This document shows, one piece after another, positions 8,491-17,630 of a stretch of 64,000 bases of DNA (position 1 is its first letter; each line of letters begins with the position of its first letter). The stretch is from Paenibacillus sp. KS-LC4. GTDB lineage: Bacteria > Bacillota > Bacilli > Paenibacillales > Paenibacillaceae. The position numbers and the translations under genes are program-made. The stretch is taken from assembly GCF_036894955.1 (NCBI RefSeq), contig NZ_CP145905.1, forward strand, positions 2,560,501-2,624,500. Direction: 5' to 3'. A model generated the notes under the pieces. That model saw nothing but the letters and a program-made list of their open reading frames with translations. It was not told the origin of the DNA and searched no databases.

Positions 8491-10560
8491 ATGGTACAAT
8501 CTTTATGGAATGCCTCTCTTGCAGCGGAAGTTGAAGCAGGCTTAGGTGAGCTCGTATACCGTTCTAATATTATTGGCGCTGATCGCCGTGTATGTAACTG
8601 GGGAGGCGGCAACACTTCCTCGAAAACAACAGTAAAGGATTTCCGCGGCCGTGATGTGGAAGTCATGTTCGTTAAAGGCAGCGGCTCCGACCTTGCGTCG
8701 ATGAAAGCAGGCAATTTTACTGGCCTTCGCATGGAGGATATTCGTCCTTTGTTCGAACGCTCGGAAATGTCTGATGAGGATATGGTAGCGTATCTTGTTA
8801 ACTGTATGATTGACTCCAAGCACCCGCGCGCTTCTATTGAAACGCTGCTGCATGCATTTCTGCCGTTCAAGCATGTGGATCACACGCATCCCGATGCGAT
8901 TATTAGCTTGTGCTGCGCAGACAACGGCAAAGCAGTAGCGAAAGAAATTTTCGGCGACCGTTTCGTCTGGGTTCCTTATGTACGTCCTGGCTTTACTCTT
9001 TCCAAGATGATCGCGGAGGGCGTGCTGGCTAATCCGAAGGCTGAGCTAGTGCTTATGGAGAAGCACGGTCTGGTAACTTGGGGCGAGACGTCAGAGGAGT
9101 GCTACGCAAAAACAATTCAAATCATCAGCGAGGCTGAAGCTTACATTGAAGCTCGCGCGGATGAGTCGAAGCTGTTTGGCGGCGTGAAGCATGAGGCGCT
9201 GGCGGCTGACGTTCGCAGAAGCATTGCGGCACAAGTGATGCCGACGATTCGCGGAGCGGTAAGCGACGAGAAGAAAATGATTTTGACATTCGATGACGAA
9301 GCTGATGTGCTGCAATTTGTTGGCGGACATAACTCGGGAGTCGTATCTCAAGTTGGTGCAGCTTGTCCAGATCACCTCGTTCATACGAAGGTCGTTCCAT
9401 TGTTCGTGGATTGGACACCAAACGCAGACGATGTAGAAGGTCTGAAAGCGAAGCTTAAAGAAAGCATTGCTGCCTATAAAGAACAGTACAAAGCCTATTT
9501 TGAGCGAAACAAGCATGAAGGCGATGTTATGTTCGAGGCGGCTCCACGCGTCATTTTGATTCCAGGCGTAGGTATGATTAATACCGGAAAAAGCTGGGCT
9601 AACTCCAAAGTCAGCGGCGCGCTTTACCACCGTGCAATTGCTGTTATTAGAGGAGCGACAGCTCTAGGCGAGTTCGTATCGCTTAGCGAAAATGAATCCT
9701 ACAACGTTGAATATTGGCCGTTGGAGCTTTATAAATTGTCGCTTGCTCCAGCTGAAACAGAATTCTCCCGTAAAGTGGCGTTTATTACAGGCGGCGCTGG
9801 CGGAATCGGCAGCGAAACAGCTCGTCGCCTCGTTTCAGAGGGTGCTCATGTCGTGCTTGCAGACTTAAATCTGGAAGGCGCCGAGAAAGTAGCAGCTGAA
9901 ATCAATGAGAAGTATGGCGAAAACCGGGCGATTGCCGTTAAAATGGATGTAACGAGCGAGGAGCAGGTTGCTGCTGCTTATGCAGATACGGCGCTTGCTT
10001 TCGGCGGTGTTGATATTATCGTCAACAATGCGGGCCTTGCAACATCGAGCCCATTTGACGAAACGTCGCTCAAGGAATGGAATTTGAACATGAACGTGCT
10101 TGGCACAGGCTATTTCCTTGTTGCTCGTGAAGCATTCAAGCAAATGAAAACACAGGGCATCGGCGGCAACATGGTATTTATCGGCTCGAAAAACTCGGTA
10201 TATGCAGGTAAAAATGCATCGGCTTACAGCTCCGCTAAAGCGCTGGAAGCTCATTTGGCCCGCTGTATTGCAGCCGAGGGCGGCGAATTCGGCATTCGCG
10301 TCAACACGGTACTGCCGGATGCTATTTTGCAAGGCTCGGCCATTTGGAACGGAAGCTGGCGCAATGAGCGTGCAGCAGCCTACGGTATTGAGCCTGATCA
10401 GCTGGAAGAGTATTACCGCAAGCGTACAACGCTGCTCGTTAATATTTATCCGCGTGATATTGCTGAAGGCATCGCGTTCTTTGCTTCATCGAAATCGGAG
10501 AAGACGACTGGCTGCATGCTGACGATTGACGGCGGCGTACCAGCAGCGTTTACCCGCTAA
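8491..10560 (+). CDS. rhaEW: Bifunctional rhamnulose-1-phosphate aldolase / lactaldehyde dehydrogenase
   Basis: A 689-residue fusion. The N-terminal part (to about residue 400) is a class II aldolase domain with HVDHTHPDAII and LMEKHGLVTWG; it splits rhamnulose-1-phosphate into dihydroxyacetone phosphate and L-lactaldehyde. The C-terminal part (about 425-689) is a short-chain dehydrogenase with the NAD motif GGAGGIGSE, NNAG and the YSSAK catalytic pair; in B. subtilis RhaEW it oxidises lactaldehyde to L-lactate. The ATG at 8491 is chosen because CGGAGG lies 9 nt upstream; a longer ORF from 8470 would put the ribosome site inside the gene. First gene of the rhamnose operon. Confidence 0.95.
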   Translation: MVQSLWNASLAAEVEAGLGELVYRSNIIGADRRVCNWGGGNTSSKTTVKDFRGRDVEVMFVKGSGSDLASMKAGNFTGLRMEDIRPLFERSEMSDEDMVAYLVNCMIDSKHPRASIETLLHAFLPFKHVDHTHPDAIISLCCADNGKAVAKEIFGDRFVWVPYVRPGFTLSKMIAEGVLANPKAELVLMEKHGLVTWGETSEECYAKTIQIISEAEAYIEARADESKLFGGVKHEALAADVRRSIAAQVMPTIRGAVSDEKKMILTFDDEADVLQFVGGHNSGVVSQVGAACPDHLVHTKVVPLFVDWTPNADDVEGLKAKLKESIAAYKEQYKAYFERNKHEGDVMFEAAPRVILIPGVGMINTGKSWANSKVSGALYHRAIAVIRGATALGEFVSLSENESYNVEYWPLELYKLSLAPAETEFSRKVAFITGGAGGIGSETARRLVSEGAHVVLADLNLEGAEKVAAEINEKYGENRAIAVKMDVTSEEQVAAAYADTALAFGGVDIIVNNAGLATSSPFDETSLKEWNLNMNVLGTGYFLVAREAFKQMKTQGIGGNMVFIGSKNSVYAGKNASAYSSAKALEAHLARCIAAEGGEFGIRVNTVLPDAILQGSAIWNGSWRNERAAAYGIEPDQLEEYYRKRTTLLVNIYPRDIAEGIAFFASSKSEKTTGCMLTIDGGVPAAFTR

Positions 10561-10582
10561 ATTTATTAGGAGAGATGCGGAT

Positions 10583-10954
10583 ATGTATAAAGCTCAGGGA
10601 GAAAAGCATTGGTTTATACCGGACGGTTACATTCCAGAAACGAGCTCCGGCTCGCTGCCTAGCCATGAGTCCATCTGTGTACTGAATACTTCGTCAGAAG
10701 AAGCATTGCTGCGTATTACGATCTTCTTCGAAGATCGTGATCCAATGACTGATATTCTTGTCGTGATTCCTGCCAGACGTACAAAGCATGTCCGCACCAG
10801 CTCTTTAGGCAAAAACGGAGTGCCGATTCCAATCGGCGTTCCGTATGCCATTGAGCTGCAAAGCGACATTCCGGTCATTGTACAATACAGCAGACTCGAT
10901 TCCACGCAAGCGGAAAATGCCTTAATGTCAACGATGGGCTATCCCATTAAATAA
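10583..10954 (+). CDS. ASRT-family (sensory rhodopsin transducer-like) small-molecule binding protein
   Basis: A 123-residue protein that resembles the Anabaena sensory rhodopsin transducer, recalled from memory: WFIPDGYIPE, SHESICVLN, ITIFFEDRDP, IPARRTKHVR and IVVQ-like IVQYSRLDSTQAENAL match its core. The family forms a beta-sandwich tetramer and has been proposed to bind small ligands such as sugars in bacteria that lack rhodopsins. No rhodopsin gene is seen. Position between rhaEW and rhaA, with 22 nt and 32 nt gaps, suggests a role in rhamnose use, perhaps ligand sensing or mutarotation; that is inference. TAGGAGAG precedes the ATG. Confidence 0.85.
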   Translation: MYKAQGEKHWFIPDGYIPETSSGSLPSHESICVLNTSSEEALLRITIFFEDRDPMTDILVVIPARRTKHVRTSSLGKNGVPIPIGVPYAIELQSDIPVIVQYSRLDSTQAENALMSTMGYPIK

Positions 10955-10986
10955 TATAATATTTTAAAGTGGAAGGGTGTTTGAAT

Positions 10987-12207
10987 ATGTCCGATCGCGC
11001 GTATCAGCTATTGGAAGAACAGCAGAAGGATAGAGGGATTAATCTGGATGCCGTCAAAGAGCAATTGAAAACGCTTAAAATTGAAACGCCTTCATGGGGC
11101 TACGGCGATTCAGGCACGCGCTTCAAGGTTTATCAGAAGGAAGGCGTTCCACGCACGCCATTCGAGAAAATCGAGGATGCGGCGCAGGTTCACCGTTATA
11201 CCGGTCTTGCGCCATCGGTTGCGATTCATATTCCTTGGGATAAGGTTGATGATTACGGCAAGCTGAGAAGCCATGCCGAAAATCTGGGCCTTAAGATCGG
11301 CGCAGTTAATCCGAATTTGTTCCAGGAAGACGAATACATGCTCGGCAGCGTAACGAACGCGAATGAGAAAATTCGCCGCAAAGCAACCGATCATTTGCTG
11401 GAATGTGTGCAAATCGCCAAAGAAACAGGCTCGCGCGATATTAGCCTATGGTTTGCAGATGGCACCAACTATCCGGGCCAAGGCGATATTCGCAAGCGTA
11501 AAGCATGGATGCAGGAGTCGCTTGCTGAAATGTACCGTGCACTTGATCCTCATATGCGAATGCTGATTGAATATAAATGCTTTGAGCCTGCGTTCTACCA
11601 TACTGATCTCGCAGATTGGGGCATGTCGTATAACTTGGCAATGAAGCTTGGACCTCAGGCGGAGGTGCTTGTGGATACGGGACATCATTTGCAGGGTGCG
11701 AACATTGAGCATATCGTTGCTTATTTGATTGATGAGAAGCGCCTTGGCGGCTTCCACTTTAACAGCCGTAAATATGCGGATGATGATCTCATCGTAGGAA
11801 CGACGAATCCGTACGAGCTGTTCCTGATCTTCTATCAAATTTTGCTCGCTAGCCAAGATAATGATGAGGCAATTCGCAACAACGTTAGCAATATTGCTTA
11901 TATGATTGACCAATCGCATAGCATTGAGCAAAAAATTCCAGCGATGCTGCGTTCCGTGTTGAATGTACAGACGCAATTCGCGAAAGCGCTGCTGATCAAT
12001 CACGATGAAGTGGCAGACGCGCAAAACAGAGATGATGTGCTGGGTGCTGAAGATGCCGTTCGCAAAGCTTTCGAATTCGACGTAACGCCGCTGCTGCACG
12101 CGGTTCGTGAGGAGCAGGGCCTAGCGCTAGACCCAATGCGCGCGTATTTGGACAGCAGCTATGGCAAGGATATTCTAGCGAGAGGCAAGGGCGGTGCCAG
12201 CTGGTGA
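10987..12207 (+). CDS. rhaA: L-rhamnose isomerase (RhaI type)
   Basis: A 406-residue TIM-barrel isomerase that converts L-rhamnose to L-rhamnulose with divalent metals. It resembles the Pseudomonas/Streptomyces RhaI subtype rather than the E. coli/B. subtilis RhaA form, on the basis of remembered sequences: SWGYGDSGTRF, VAIHIPWDKVDDY, LWFADGTNYPGQ, IEYKCFEPAFYHTD, LVDTGHHLQGANIEHI and GGFHFNSRKYADDDL. Metal ligands would be the Glu, Asp and His residues in these motifs. The ATG at 10987 is chosen because GGAAGGG is 9 nt upstream. Its stop overlaps the start of rhaB. Confidence 0.92.
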   Translation: MSDRAYQLLEEQQKDRGINLDAVKEQLKTLKIETPSWGYGDSGTRFKVYQKEGVPRTPFEKIEDAAQVHRYTGLAPSVAIHIPWDKVDDYGKLRSHAENLGLKIGAVNPNLFQEDEYMLGSVTNANEKIRRKATDHLLECVQIAKETGSRDISLWFADGTNYPGQGDIRKRKAWMQESLAEMYRALDPHMRMLIEYKCFEPAFYHTDLADWGMSYNLAMKLGPQAEVLVDTGHHLQGANIEHIVAYLIDEKRLGGFHFNSRKYADDDLIVGTTNPYELFLIFYQILLASQDNDEAIRNNVSNIAYMIDQSHSIEQKIPAMLRSVLNVQTQFAKALLINHDEVADAQNRDDVLGAEDAVRKAFEFDVTPLLHAVREEQGLALDPMRAYLDSSYGKDILARGKGGASW

Positions 12208-13670
12208 CCATTCTTGCTTACGATTTAGGGGCGAGCAGCGGAAGGGCGCTGCTTGGCCGCCTCGTCAACAACAAGATCGAAGTGGAAGAAATACATCGGT
12301 TTTCGAATGATCCGTTGCAAGTGGGAGAGCGTCTGCATTGGGACGTTCTTCGCTTGTATTATGAGATTAAACAGGGCTTGGTCAAAGCGAAGCAATTAAA
12401 TGTAGATCCGCAAAGTATTGGCATTGATACATGGGCGGTAGACTTCGGCCTGATTGGAAGCAACGGCGAGCTGCTCGGAAATCCTTATCATTATCGAGAC
12501 CGTCATACAGATGGCTTGATGGAGAAGGTTTTTGAGATGATTCCGCAGGCGGAAATTTTCGAACGGACGGGCATTCAGTTTTTGAGCTTTAATACGATCT
12601 ATCAGCTCGCTGCTTTGCAGCAAAATGGATCACCGCTGCTGCGTGAAGCCCAGCATTTTCTGATGATACCAGATTTGCTGAGGTATTATTTGACAGGCGA
12701 TATGGTTAATGAGTTTTCCAATGCGACAACGACACAGCTGTATAATCCACTGACAGGGGATTGGGACAGTAAGCTAATTGAACGTCTTGGTTTAAATCGC
12801 AGCATGTTTGGGAAGATCGTTCAGCCAGGTACGGATGCTGGGCGTATTCGTTCTTCCGTGAGAGACGAGCTTGGCGTTGGAAGTATACCGGTAATCGCTG
12901 TAGCTGAGCATGATACGGGATCAGCGGTAGCGGCTGTGCCCGCTCTTCAGCGTCCATTCGCCTATTTGAGCTGTGGCACCTGGTCGCTGATGGGGACAGA
13001 GGTAGAGCGTCCAGTCATTAATGAGACAGCTTATCGCTTGAACTTTACGAATGAAGGCGGCGTTGACGGTACGTACCGCCTACTCAAAAACATCATGGGC
13101 CTCTGGATTGTGCAGGAGCTGAAGCGCGAATGGGATCAAGCGGGACGCGGCCAATCGTTTGCTGAGCTTGTAAAGCTGGCGGGGGAAGCGAAGCCTTTCA
13201 CTGCTTTCATTGATCCTGATGCAGCGGTGTTTTTGCCTCCAGGCGGCATGGAGGCGCGTATTCGTGCCTATTGCGAGCAGACGGGGCAGCAGCTTGAGCA
13301 CAGCCAGGGTGCAATTGTGCGTTGTGTATTGGAGAGCCTCGCGTTAAAATATCGTTATGCTCTGGAATTAACGGAGCAGCTTTCCGAGCAGCAGTTTAAC
13401 GGTCTTCATATGGTAGGCGGCGGCATTCAGAATAAGCTGCTTTGCCAGTGGACGGCTAATGCAATTGGCAAGCCGGTATGGGCGGGCCCGGTTGAAGGCA
13501 GCGCAATCGGTAATATGATTGTGCAGTGGATTGCCCGCGGCGAGCTGGCTGATATTTGGGAAGCGCGCAAGGTGATTCGGGATTCCTTCGAGGTGGAGCA
13601 TTATGAGCCTGCGGAGCAGCAAGCATGGCAGGACGCTTACGGCCGGTTTACACAGGTGACGGGGCTGTAA
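12204..13670 (+). CDS. rhaB: Rhamnulokinase
   Basis: This 488-residue FGGY-family kinase phosphorylates L-rhamnulose to rhamnulose-1-phosphate with ATP. Evidence: N-terminal phosphate loop YDLGASSGRALLG, IGIDTWAVDFGLI with the catalytic Asp region, AEHDTGSAVAAVP, YLSCGTWSLMGTE and the C-terminal adenosine motif HMVGGGIQNKLLCQ. It starts with GTG in a GTGA overlap with the rhaA stop, indicating translational coupling. Completes the isomerase-kinase-aldolase set. Confidence 0.96.
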   Translation: MTILAYDLGASSGRALLGRLVNNKIEVEEIHRFSNDPLQVGERLHWDVLRLYYEIKQGLVKAKQLNVDPQSIGIDTWAVDFGLIGSNGELLGNPYHYRDRHTDGLMEKVFEMIPQAEIFERTGIQFLSFNTIYQLAALQQNGSPLLREAQHFLMIPDLLRYYLTGDMVNEFSNATTTQLYNPLTGDWDSKLIERLGLNRSMFGKIVQPGTDAGRIRSSVRDELGVGSIPVIAVAEHDTGSAVAAVPALQRPFAYLSCGTWSLMGTEVERPVINETAYRLNFTNEGGVDGTYRLLKNIMGLWIVQELKREWDQAGRGQSFAELVKLAGEAKPFTAFIDPDAAVFLPPGGMEARIRAYCEQTGQQLEHSQGAIVRCVLESLALKYRYALELTEQLSEQQFNGLHMVGGGIQNKLLCQWTANAIGKPVWAGPVEGSAIGNMIVQWIARGELADIWEARKVIRDSFEVEHYEPAEQQAWQDAYGRFTQVTGL

Positions 13671-13698
13671 TTTTTTTGGAAAGAAAGGAGGGCGGCTT

Positions 13699-14457
13699 AT
13701 GCTGGTTGCGGAGCGTTATGAAAAAATCGTACAGCTGGTGAATGACAGAGGCAGTATAAGAGTGTCCGAGCTCAGCGAGCTATGCGGCGTAACGGAGGAG
13801 ACGATACGGCGCGATTTGGATCGCTTGGAGCAGGCAGGCAAGCTGCGGCGTTCGCACGGCGGCGCGGTGAACGTGAAGGATCAGCAGCCGGAGACGCCCT
13901 TTACCGAGCGGGAAATTACCCACGCGGAGGAAAAACGGCAAATTGCACAGGAAGCGATTAAGCTTATTAAGCCGAAGGATCGCATTGTACTGGATGCGAG
14001 TACGACGGCTTGGTATATGGCTTCGCATTTGCCGGACATACCGCTCACGGTATTGACCAATTCCATTAAGGTCGCGCTGGAGCTGAGCACGAAGGAGAAG
14101 ATTGAGGTCATCTCCACTGGCGGGCTGCTCGCTTCGCGCTCGCTGTCCTACGTTGGGCCGCTAGCGGAGCGTTCACTCGATGCGTATTACGTCGACAAGC
14201 TGTTTTTATCGTGCAAGGGCGTACATTTGGAGCGGGGAATTAGCGAGTCAAGCGAGCTGCAGGCGCGCATTAAGCTGAAAATGATCGGCATTGCCGAGCA
14301 GGTCGTACTGCTGGCTGATTCCAGCAAGTTCGGCGTACAAGCTTTTACACAGGTGGCAGAGCTAAGTGAAGTCCATTCCATTATTACGGATAAACGGATA
14401 GGGACGGACACCGTTGCCGAGCTGAAGGCAAGATCAATGGATTTGACCATCGTGTAA
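13699..14457 (+). CDS. rhaR: DeoR-family transcriptional regulator, probable rhamnose regulator
   Basis: A 252-residue repressor-type protein. Residues 1-57 form the DeoR helix-turn-helix (RYEKIVQLVNDRGSIRVSEL, CGVTEETIRRDLDRLE). The rest is a DeoRC sugar-phosphate sensing domain with ILDAS-like IVLDASTTAWYMA, VLTNSIKVALEL, GGLLASRSLSYVGPLAE and DSSKFG. Such proteins typically respond to a phosphorylated sugar, here perhaps rhamnulose-1-phosphate. AAAGGAGGG gives a strong ribosome site. It closes the rha operon 28 nt after rhaB and may bind the direct repeats at 8432-8474. Symbol assigned from context. Confidence 0.88.
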   Translation: MLVAERYEKIVQLVNDRGSIRVSELSELCGVTEETIRRDLDRLEQAGKLRRSHGGAVNVKDQQPETPFTEREITHAEEKRQIAQEAIKLIKPKDRIVLDASTTAWYMASHLPDIPLTVLTNSIKVALELSTKEKIEVISTGGLLASRSLSYVGPLAERSLDAYYVDKLFLSCKGVHLERGISESSELQARIKLKMIGIAEQVVLLADSSKFGVQAFTQVAELSEVHSIITDKRIGTDTVAELKARSMDLTIV

Positions 14458-14468
14458 TGCGGCGTTTT

Positions 14469-14550
14469 AGCAAGCGGGATTTGTCAGAGACGGCTGGGAA
14501 GGACTTGCAGAATTGTAATTATTTCCAGCTGCCTTGCAGTCCCGTTTGCT
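14469..14550 (+). other. Large imperfect inverted repeat between rhaR and lutA
   Basis: AGCAAGCGGGA (14469-14479) pairs with TCCCGTTTGCT (14540-14550) with one G-U across an 60-nt interior. No T run follows, so termination is uncertain. It may end rha transcripts or be a residual structure. Confidence 0.35.
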
Positions 14551-14559
14551 TTATCCAAC

Positions 14560-14570
14560 TTGTCTGACAA
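14560..14570. promoter_or_regulatory. FadR/GntR-type operator upstream of lutABC
   Basis: TTGTCTGACAA matches the general FadR-subfamily half-site pattern TNGTNNNACNA at every defined position and is nearly palindromic. It lies 49 nt upstream of the lutA start. The FadR-type regulator at 17631 is the natural candidate to bind it. Confidence 0.55.
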
Positions 14571-14618
14571 CCTGATATTATACATTTGTTATTTATCCGA
14601 GCAAAAGAGGTGCTAAAG

Positions 14619-15347
14619 GTGAAGGTATCCTTATTTATTACATGTCTAAGTGACGCGATGTATCCTAGAGTCGGAGAAGCGATGGTTCGATTGCTGGCAA
14701 AATACGGCGTACGGCTTGATTTTCCAACGGTTCAAACCTGCTGCGGACAGCCTGCCTTCAACAGCGGCTATTGGAAGGAGGCGCGAGAATCTGCGAGGAC
14801 GATTTTGGATGCGTTTGAGGATAGTGACTTTGTCATTTCGCCTTCCGGCTCCTGTACAGGAATGATTCATCATTATCCGAAGCTGTTTGAAAATGACCCC
14901 GTTATGCTTGCGCGAGCCAATAAGCTTCAGCAGAAGTCCTATGAATTCACTCAGTTTCTCGTTCAGGTGCTTGGGGTGAAGGATGTTGGCGCGGTATTCC
15001 CGCACAAGGTAACCTATCATCCATCCTGTCACGGAAGCCGTCTGCTTGGCATCAAGGAGGAGCCGATGGAGCTAATGCGTCATGTCAAGGGGATGGAGCT
15101 TGTGCCGTTGCCGTTCGCTGAGGACTGCTGCGGGTTCGGGGGAACCTTCGCCGTCAAGATGGCTGACATTTCTGGCGCCATGGTGACAGAGAAGGCGGAT
15201 CATGTGCTGGAGACGGAAGCAGAGGTATTAGTCGGTCTTGATCTCGCCTGCCTGATGAATATCGCTGGTAATTTGCGCTACCGCAACGAGCCGGTGAAGG
15301 TGATGCATTTGGCTGAGCTATTGTATGAAGGGGTGAAGCAGGCATGA
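14619..15347 (+). CDS. lutA: L-lactate oxidation protein LutA
   Basis: A 242-residue cysteine-rich CCG-domain protein, part of the LutABC complex that oxidises L-lactate to pyruvate. Two CCG motifs are visible, TCCGQPAFNSGYW and EDCCGFGGTFAVK, which in this family help bind iron-sulfur or disulfide centres. The GTG at 14619 is preferred over an upstream TTG because it gives the conserved start MKVSLFITCLSDAMYP and has AAGAGGTG at a proper distance. It overlaps lutB by four bases (ATGA). Confidence 0.94.
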   Translation: MKVSLFITCLSDAMYPRVGEAMVRLLAKYGVRLDFPTVQTCCGQPAFNSGYWKEARESARTILDAFEDSDFVISPSGSCTGMIHHYPKLFENDPVMLARANKLQQKSYEFTQFLVQVLGVKDVGAVFPHKVTYHPSCHGSRLLGIKEEPMELMRHVKGMELVPLPFAEDCCGFGGTFAVKMADISGAMVTEKADHVLETEAEVLVGLDLACLMNIAGNLRYRNEPVKVMHLAELLYEGVKQA

Positions 15348-16870
15348 GTGCACCAGCAGGAACGAAAGTGCCGCCGACGGTCAAAGGGCGGGCGGATTTG
15401 GCGTTGAACGATGAGTTTTTACGTAAGGCGGTAAAGTTTACGACGGAGCGACTTCGAAACGGCAAGCATGCAGCTACAGCCGAGCATGGCAATTGGGAGG
15501 ATTGGCGCGAGCGAGGACGGCAAATTCGTCTGCATACGATCGCCCATCTGGATTACTATTTGAATTTGTTCGCTGACAATGCTCGGGCGAATGGCGTTCA
15601 TGTGCATTTTGCTTCGACGGCGGCTGAAGCGGTCAAAGTATCGCTTGCCATCGCCAAGCAGGTAAAGGCAAAATCAATCGTAAAGTCCAAGTCGATGGTT
15701 ACCGAAGAGCTGCATCTCAATCATGCGCTTGAAGAGCTCGGCATTGAAGCGATTGAAACCGATTTGGGCGAGTATATTATTCAGCTTGCCGGCGAGACGC
15801 CTTCGCATATTATTATTCCAGCTATACACAAAAATCGCTTTCAAATTGCTGAGCTGCTCTCTAAGGAAGCAGGAGAGACGCTTGAAGCGGATACGACGAT
15901 ACTCGCGGGCTTCGTCCGCAAAAAGCTGCGGGAAAAGTTTCTTGAAGCGGATATCGGCATGACGGGCTGCAATTTTGCGATTGCGGAAACCGGGTCGATG
16001 GTATTGTTTGAAAATGAAGGTAATGCGCGTATGGTGACGACGGTGCCGAAAACCCAAATTACGCTGATGGGCATGGAACGGATTATTCCTTCCTGGACGG
16101 ATCTTGAAGTGATGGCGACGCTTCTGCCGCGGTCAGCGACCGGGCAGAAGCTGACGATGTATATGTCCGGCATTACCGGACCGCGCCGCAATGAGGATGC
16201 CGATGGACCAGATGAAATGCATATCATTATTGTAGATAATGGACGTTCAAATCAGCTTGGCGATCCTGAGTTTCAGGAGCTGCTCAATTGCATTCGCTGC
16301 GGCGCTTGCCTCAACGCTTGCCCAGTATACCGCCACATTGGCGGTCATGCCTATGGCGGAACGTACAGCGGACCGATTGGAGCGGTGCTGACGCCCGCGC
16401 TCCAAAAAAACGTCGGCGATTGGGATGATATTGCCAACGCTTCTAGCTTGTGCGGCGCCTGCTATGAAGCCTGTCCGGTCAAAATCCCGCTGCATGAAAT
16501 GCTCATTTATTTGCGCAGGCGCAAGCAAGAGGGCGGGAAACGCGATTTGGCGGAAGCGGGCGGCATGAAAGGATTTTCAGCCATTATGGGCAATTCGGGT
16601 CGCTTCAAGGGGGTAGTCAAGCTGGGCAAGCTGGGACAGAAGCTTGTTTCACGCAACGGTGAAATTAGGCTTAAGCTTGGGCCGCTGAAGGGCTGGAACA
16701 GCTACCGTGTTACGCCAAGCCTGCCGAAGCAGTCGTTCCGCGATAAATGGGGCACGCTCGAAGAGGAGCTTCGCCATGGTCTGAATGAGCTAAGTCCAGA
16801 TGCACGCAGCCGGATGGAGCAGCTCGTTCGCAGCAGAGAGCAAAATGGAGGAGGGCACGGACATGGCTGA
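15344..16870 (+). CDS. lutB: L-lactate oxidation iron-sulfur protein LutB
   Basis: A 508-residue member of the LutB/YkgF family. The N-terminal two thirds is the LUD domain (NHALEELGIEAIETDLGEYI, GMTGCNFAIAETGSMVL). The following part has two 4Fe-4S cluster motifs, CIRCGACLNACPVYR and CGACYEACPVKIP. It is thought to transfer electrons from lactate towards the respiratory chain. Length is somewhat above the usual B. subtilis LutB. It overlaps both neighbours and ends in a Gly/His tail (GGGHGHG). Confidence 0.95.
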   Translation: MSAPAGTKVPPTVKGRADLALNDEFLRKAVKFTTERLRNGKHAATAEHGNWEDWRERGRQIRLHTIAHLDYYLNLFADNARANGVHVHFASTAAEAVKVSLAIAKQVKAKSIVKSKSMVTEELHLNHALEELGIEAIETDLGEYIIQLAGETPSHIIIPAIHKNRFQIAELLSKEAGETLEADTTILAGFVRKKLREKFLEADIGMTGCNFAIAETGSMVLFENEGNARMVTTVPKTQITLMGMERIIPSWTDLEVMATLLPRSATGQKLTMYMSGITGPRRNEDADGPDEMHIIIVDNGRSNQLGDPEFQELLNCIRCGACLNACPVYRHIGGHAYGGTYSGPIGAVLTPALQKNVGDWDDIANASSLCGACYEACPVKIPLHEMLIYLRRRKQEGGKRDLAEAGGMKGFSAIMGNSGRFKGVVKLGKLGQKLVSRNGEIRLKLGPLKGWNSYRVTPSLPKQSFRDKWGTLEEELRHGLNELSPDARSRMEQLVRSREQNGGGHGHG

Positions 16871-17591
16871 GCAGACGCATGAGCAATGGCTGGAGGAGCT
16901 TGCGGCGGATTCCCGCCGCAAGCAGGAAGCTTTTATGAATGATATCGCAAATAAGCTTAGACGTCCGCGCGTACTGGAGAAGCCAGTGCATCCGTTCCGC
17001 GGTGCCCCGGACTTTTGGCAGGAGTATGAATGGACGCTGGAGGAGCGAATTGAACGCTTCACGGCGAATTTTCGAAATAATGGCGGTCATGTCAGTCATT
17101 TGTCCTCGATGGACGAGGCGAAGCAGTTTATTAAGGATAAGGCGGCGGAGCTTGGTGCGCGTTACATGATTCGGCAAAACCAGCCGGAGCTTGCCGGGAT
17201 GAAGCTGGAGGAAGCACTTCCTGACGTGAGCTTAAGCGTATGGAATAGCGATGAAAATGAAAATTGGAAAGCGCGCGCGGCCGAAGCGGATTTTGGGGTT
17301 GTTGTGGCTGATTACGCGGCTGCCTATACGTCATCTATTGCGGTAATGTCTGGAAAGGACAAAGGGCGCTCTGTCAGCCTGCTCCCAACTGTTCTCATCG
17401 TCATTATTCCGCTGGAGCGGCTGAAGACGAAGCTGGGTGAGATTTTAATTCCGATGGATGAAGCGGGCCGTGAGAGCTTGCCAGCGGGCGTTCATTTTAT
17501 TTCAGGGCCAAGCCGATCATCCGATATTGAAAACGACCTGACCATTGGTGTTCATGGTCCTGGCGTAGTCTATGCGCTGCTGGTCGGTTAG
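16863..17591 (+). CDS. lutC: L-lactate utilisation protein LutC
   Basis: A 242-residue LUD-domain protein, third member of the LutABC complex. Recognised by WLEELAADSRRKQEAF, the central EEALPDVSLSVWN region, FGVVVADYAAAYTSSI and the C-terminal FISGPSRSSDIENDLTIGVHGPG. The ATG at 16863 is chosen because GGAGGAGGG lies 7 nt upstream and the next residues match the family; reading starts 8 nt before the lutB stop. Confidence 0.94.
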   Translation: MAEQTHEQWLEELAADSRRKQEAFMNDIANKLRRPRVLEKPVHPFRGAPDFWQEYEWTLEERIERFTANFRNNGGHVSHLSSMDEAKQFIKDKAAELGARYMIRQNQPELAGMKLEEALPDVSLSVWNSDENENWKARAAEADFGVVVADYAAAYTSSIAVMSGKDKGRSVSLLPTVLIVIIPLERLKTKLGEILIPMDEAGRESLPAGVHFISGPSRSSDIENDLTIGVHGPGVVYALLVG

Positions 17592-17630
17592 AATGTTGGG
17601 CTATTTTTCAGGTGAGCTTAGGAAGAGGAG

